Source of the DNA: Streptomyces sp. NRRL F-6131
Lineage (GTDB): Bacteria; Actinomycetota; Actinomycetes; Streptomycetales; Streptomycetaceae
Length of the DNA: 64,000 bases
Assembly: GCA_000719695.1 (NCBI GenBank)
Contig: JOHN01000020.1
Coordinates: 52,863-116,862 of the forward strand
Reading direction: 5' to 3'
Position numbers and translations under genes: made by a program. Shown in pieces: positions 62,230-64,000 of the stretch (positions are counted from its first letter, which is position 1; every line of letters begins with the position of its first letter). Below the pieces are notes generated by a model. It made no database searches. It was not told the DNA's origin and was given only the letters and a program-made list of their open reading frames with translations.

Positions 62230-62556
62230 GGTGGCGGCCTCTCCGTTCCACCGTACGTCGGCGGGGCGGCTGCGGGGGCTTGGCGGTGGGGGCCTGTGCG
62301 GCGGGCATCGCGGTGGGGGCCTCTGCGGCGGGCATCGGGGTGGGGGCCTGTGCGGCGGGCTTCGCCACGGCGGGGGCGGGGCGCCCGGTGGCGCGGTCGT
62401 CCGGGCGGTCCCGGGCGCGGGCGGGACGCGGATGGGGCCGACCGCCCGTGCGTCCGGGACGACGGGCGCATCAGCGTGGTGGCGAACGACCCGGCGGGCC
62501 CGTCCCTCGCCCGCCGGGCCGTCCGCCCCCGTACGTTCGCCCGGAGGAGCCGAGCC
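62230..62556. other. Divergent spacer with 27-bp repeats
   Basis: 327 bp between the divergent PRTase-hydrolase and cyclase genes; no supported ORF. It holds a three-copy 27-bp repeat at 62283-62363 and, before 62557, a GGAGGAG ribosome site for the cyclase. Confidence 0.6.
62283..62363. repeat. Three-copy 27-bp tandem repeat in the divergent spacer
   Basis: Three 27-bp units starting GCGGTGGGGGCCTGTGCGGC, with single-base changes between copies. Different sequence but same period as the repeat at 60721-60801. Confidence 0.93.
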
Positions 62557-64000
62557 ATGACCATCCCCCACCCGCACCCCCATCCCGAGCCCGGGCCACG
62601 GCGCGGGTCCGCCGACGTGGGCCCGGCCGCCGACCGGACGGCCGACCGGACCACCTTCCGGACCGCCGACCGGACCGATCGACTCGGCGGGTCCGGGGGC
62701 GTGCCCGGTAGGCACGCCCCCGGACTGCACACCACCGGTGCCCCCGCCATCGGCTGGACGGTGGCCACCGCCCTCCCCGTCAGCTACCGGGTCCGCTTCG
62801 CCCCCGGTGTGCTGGACCCGGGCAACCCGGCACTCGCGAGGGCCGGCGGCCCGCCCGGGCGCCGGCTCGTCGTGGTCGACGCCCGGGTGAACGAGCTGCA
62901 CGGCCACCGCCTCCGCCGCTACCTGACCGCCCAGGGCGTGGAGCACGAGACGCTGGTCCTGCTGGCCCACGAACAGGTGAAGACCATGGACGCGGTCTTC
63001 CAGGTCGCCGACCGGATGGACTCCTTCGGGATCTCCCGGCGCGGCGAACCGGTGCTCGCGGTCGGCGGCGGCGTACTCACCGACATCGTCGGCCTCGCCT
63101 GCAGCCTCTACCGGCGCTCGACACCGTTCGTGCGGGTCCCGACCACGCTGATCGGCCTGGTCGACGCGGGCGTCGGCGCCAAGACCGGGGTCAACCACGG
63201 CCGGCACAAGAACCGGCTCGGCAGCTACCACCCCGCCGTCGAGACCCTGCTCGACCCCGCCTTCCTCGCCACCCTGGAGCGCCGCCACATCGGCAACGGG
63301 CTCGCCGAGATCCTCAAGGTCGCGCTGATCAAGGACGCGGACCTGTTCGCGCTGCTGGAGCGGCACGGCCGGGAGCTGCTCGACACCCGGTTCCAGAGCC
63401 CGGGCGCGGGCGCCGCCGTCCTCGGTCGCGCCGTCCACGGCATGCTCCAGGAACTCCAGCCCAACCTCTGGGAGCACCGCCTGGAGCGCCTCATGGACTA
63501 CGGGCACTCGTTCAGCCCGACGGTGGAGATGCGCGCCCTGCCCGAACTCCTGCACGGCGAGGCGGTCTGCGTCGACATGGCGCTCACCACCGTGGTCGCC
63601 CGGCGGCGCGGCCTGCTCGACGGAGAGCAGGCCGAACGGATCCTGCGGCTGATGCGGCGGCTCGAACTGCCGGTCTGGCACCCGCTGATGGAACCGGTCA
63701 CGCTCGCCGAGGCGCTCGCCGACACCGTCCGTCACCGCGACGGACGACAACGGCTGCCGCTGCCGTCCGGGATCGGGTCAGGGGTCTTCGTGGACGACCT
63801 GAGCGGGCGCGAACTCGCCGACGCGGCCGGGTGGTTGCGCGGCTGGTCGGCAGCGGAGCGGTCGGGGGCGGACCGGTCGGGGACGGAGCGGTCGGGGACG
63901 GAGCGGTCGGGGGTGGACCGGTCGGCGCTGGGTTGGCCGGGGCCGGTTGTGGTGGGGGCGGACGAGGGGGCGCCGCCGGGGAAAAGGGGGGGGGCCCCCC
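62557..64000 (+). CDS. Sedoheptulose-7-phosphate cyclase (valiolone-synthase family), 3' end beyond window
   Basis: ATG 62557 with CCGGAGGAG upstream; open to the window end (481 residues, no stop). A 60-residue disordered His/Pro and ADRT-repeat head precedes a dehydroquinate-synthase-like core: VLAVGGGVLTDIVGLACSLY, RVPTTLIGLVDAGVGAKTGV, NHGRHKNRLGSYHPA, GNGLAEILKVALIKD with metal Glu, MDYGHSFSPTVEM and LLHGEAV with metal His. The SLYRRSTPFVRVPTTLIGLV and GAKTGVNHGRHKNRLG forms are those of sugar-phosphate cyclases making 2-epi-5-epi-valiolone, valiolone or deoxygadusol, not of DHQ synthase. Such genes open C7N-cyclitol pathways. The C-terminus is repeat-derived. Exact product type cannot be told. 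Confidence 0.88.
   Translation, partial: MTIPHPHPHPEPGPRRGSADVGPAADRTADRTTFRTADRTDRLGGSGGVPGRHAPGLHTTGAPAIGWTVATALPVSYRVRFAPGVLDPGNPALARAGGPPGRRLVVVDARVNELHGHRLRRYLTAQGVEHETLVLLAHEQVKTMDAVFQVADRMDSFGISRRGEPVLAVGGGVLTDIVGLACSLYRRSTPFVRVPTTLIGLVDAGVGAKTGVNHGRHKNRLGSYHPAVETLLDPAFLATLERRHIGNGLAEILKVALIKDADLFALLERHGRELLDTRFQSPGAGAAVLGRAVHGMLQELQPNLWEHRLERLMDYGHSFSPTVEMRALPELLHGEAVCVDMALTTVVARRRGLLDGEQAERILRLMRRLELPVWHPLMEPVTLAEALADTVRHRDGRQRLPLPSGIGSGVFVDDLSGRELADAAGWLRGWSAAERSGADRSGTERSGTERSGVDRSALGWPGPVVVGADEGAPPGKRGGAP
63856..63930. repeat. 15-bp repeats at the cyclase C-terminus
   Basis: Five in-frame 15-bp units (first GAGCGGTCGGGGGCG) encoding ERSGA, DRSGT, ERSGT, ERSGV, DRSAL, after the conserved core of the cyclase. 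Confidence 0.93.

Overview
The window is very GC-rich DNA with Streptomyces-type ribosome-binding sites, many ATGA/GTGA/TTGA stop-start overlaps, a conservon (cvnABCD), an homogentisate pathway and a LAxTG sortase substrate. Together these point to a Streptomycetaceae chromosome (Streptomyces or Kitasatospora). I see no tRNA, rRNA, CRISPR array, transposase or replication origin.

Layout. 1-241: 3' end of a PQQ-type sugar dehydrogenase. 402-13631: five-gene cluster of DUF4132-like protein, 1737-aa wHTH protein, MoxR/YehL-type AAA ATPase, DUF5682+VWA fusion and SWIM zinc-finger protein, corresponding to the E. coli yehI-L-M-P-Q locus. 13821-14288: MarR regulator with a likely operator. 14314-18170: conservon cvnABCD. 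18651-26180: acyl-CoA dehydrogenase-fold enzyme, GAF-PAS protein, lipase maturation factor, acidic repeat protein. 26316-34657: metal/cobalamin-type ABC importer running into an isocyanide synthase-P450-MFS operon. 34974-37185: ECF sigma factor, zinc anti-sigma factor and His/Met-rich membrane protein. 37516-41380: CYP124/125-like P450, AHL-lactonase-like hydrolase, class III CoA-transferase. 41475-45164: HdeD-like membrane protein, a broken TrkA/RCK gene, and a cell-wall-anchored beta-propeller/IPT protein. 45328-47663: less GC-rich regulatory module (Nudix, GntR-UTRA, RsbW-like kinase, small ORFs) around a perfect 28-bp palindrome. 47650-49585: two crotonase-fold enzymes. 49713-55755: tightly coupled operon of a giant caspase-GHKL-wHTH protein, a zinc-ribbon protein and a membrane protein. 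55864-60451: tyrosine catabolism (hpd, hmgA, unknown gene, fahA). 60799-64000: PRTase-hydrolase fusion and the start of a sedoheptulose-7-phosphate cyclase open at the window edge.

How genes work together. The two most striking loci are the MoxR-VWA-SWIM cluster and the caspase-GHKL operon. Both use NTPase or protease domains typical of bacterial stress or conflict systems, and the caspase operon is the best candidate for an undescribed system. The isocyanide operon is a compact biosynthetic cluster next to a metal-type importer, consistent with a metal-binding isonitrile. In tyrosine catabolism, an uncharacterised protein sits translationally coupled exactly where the maleylacetoacetate isomerase step would be needed.

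A recurring feature is short tandem repeats of fixed period (7, 15 and 27 bp) with unrelated sequences, both between and inside genes. They look like recent slippage or duplication products.
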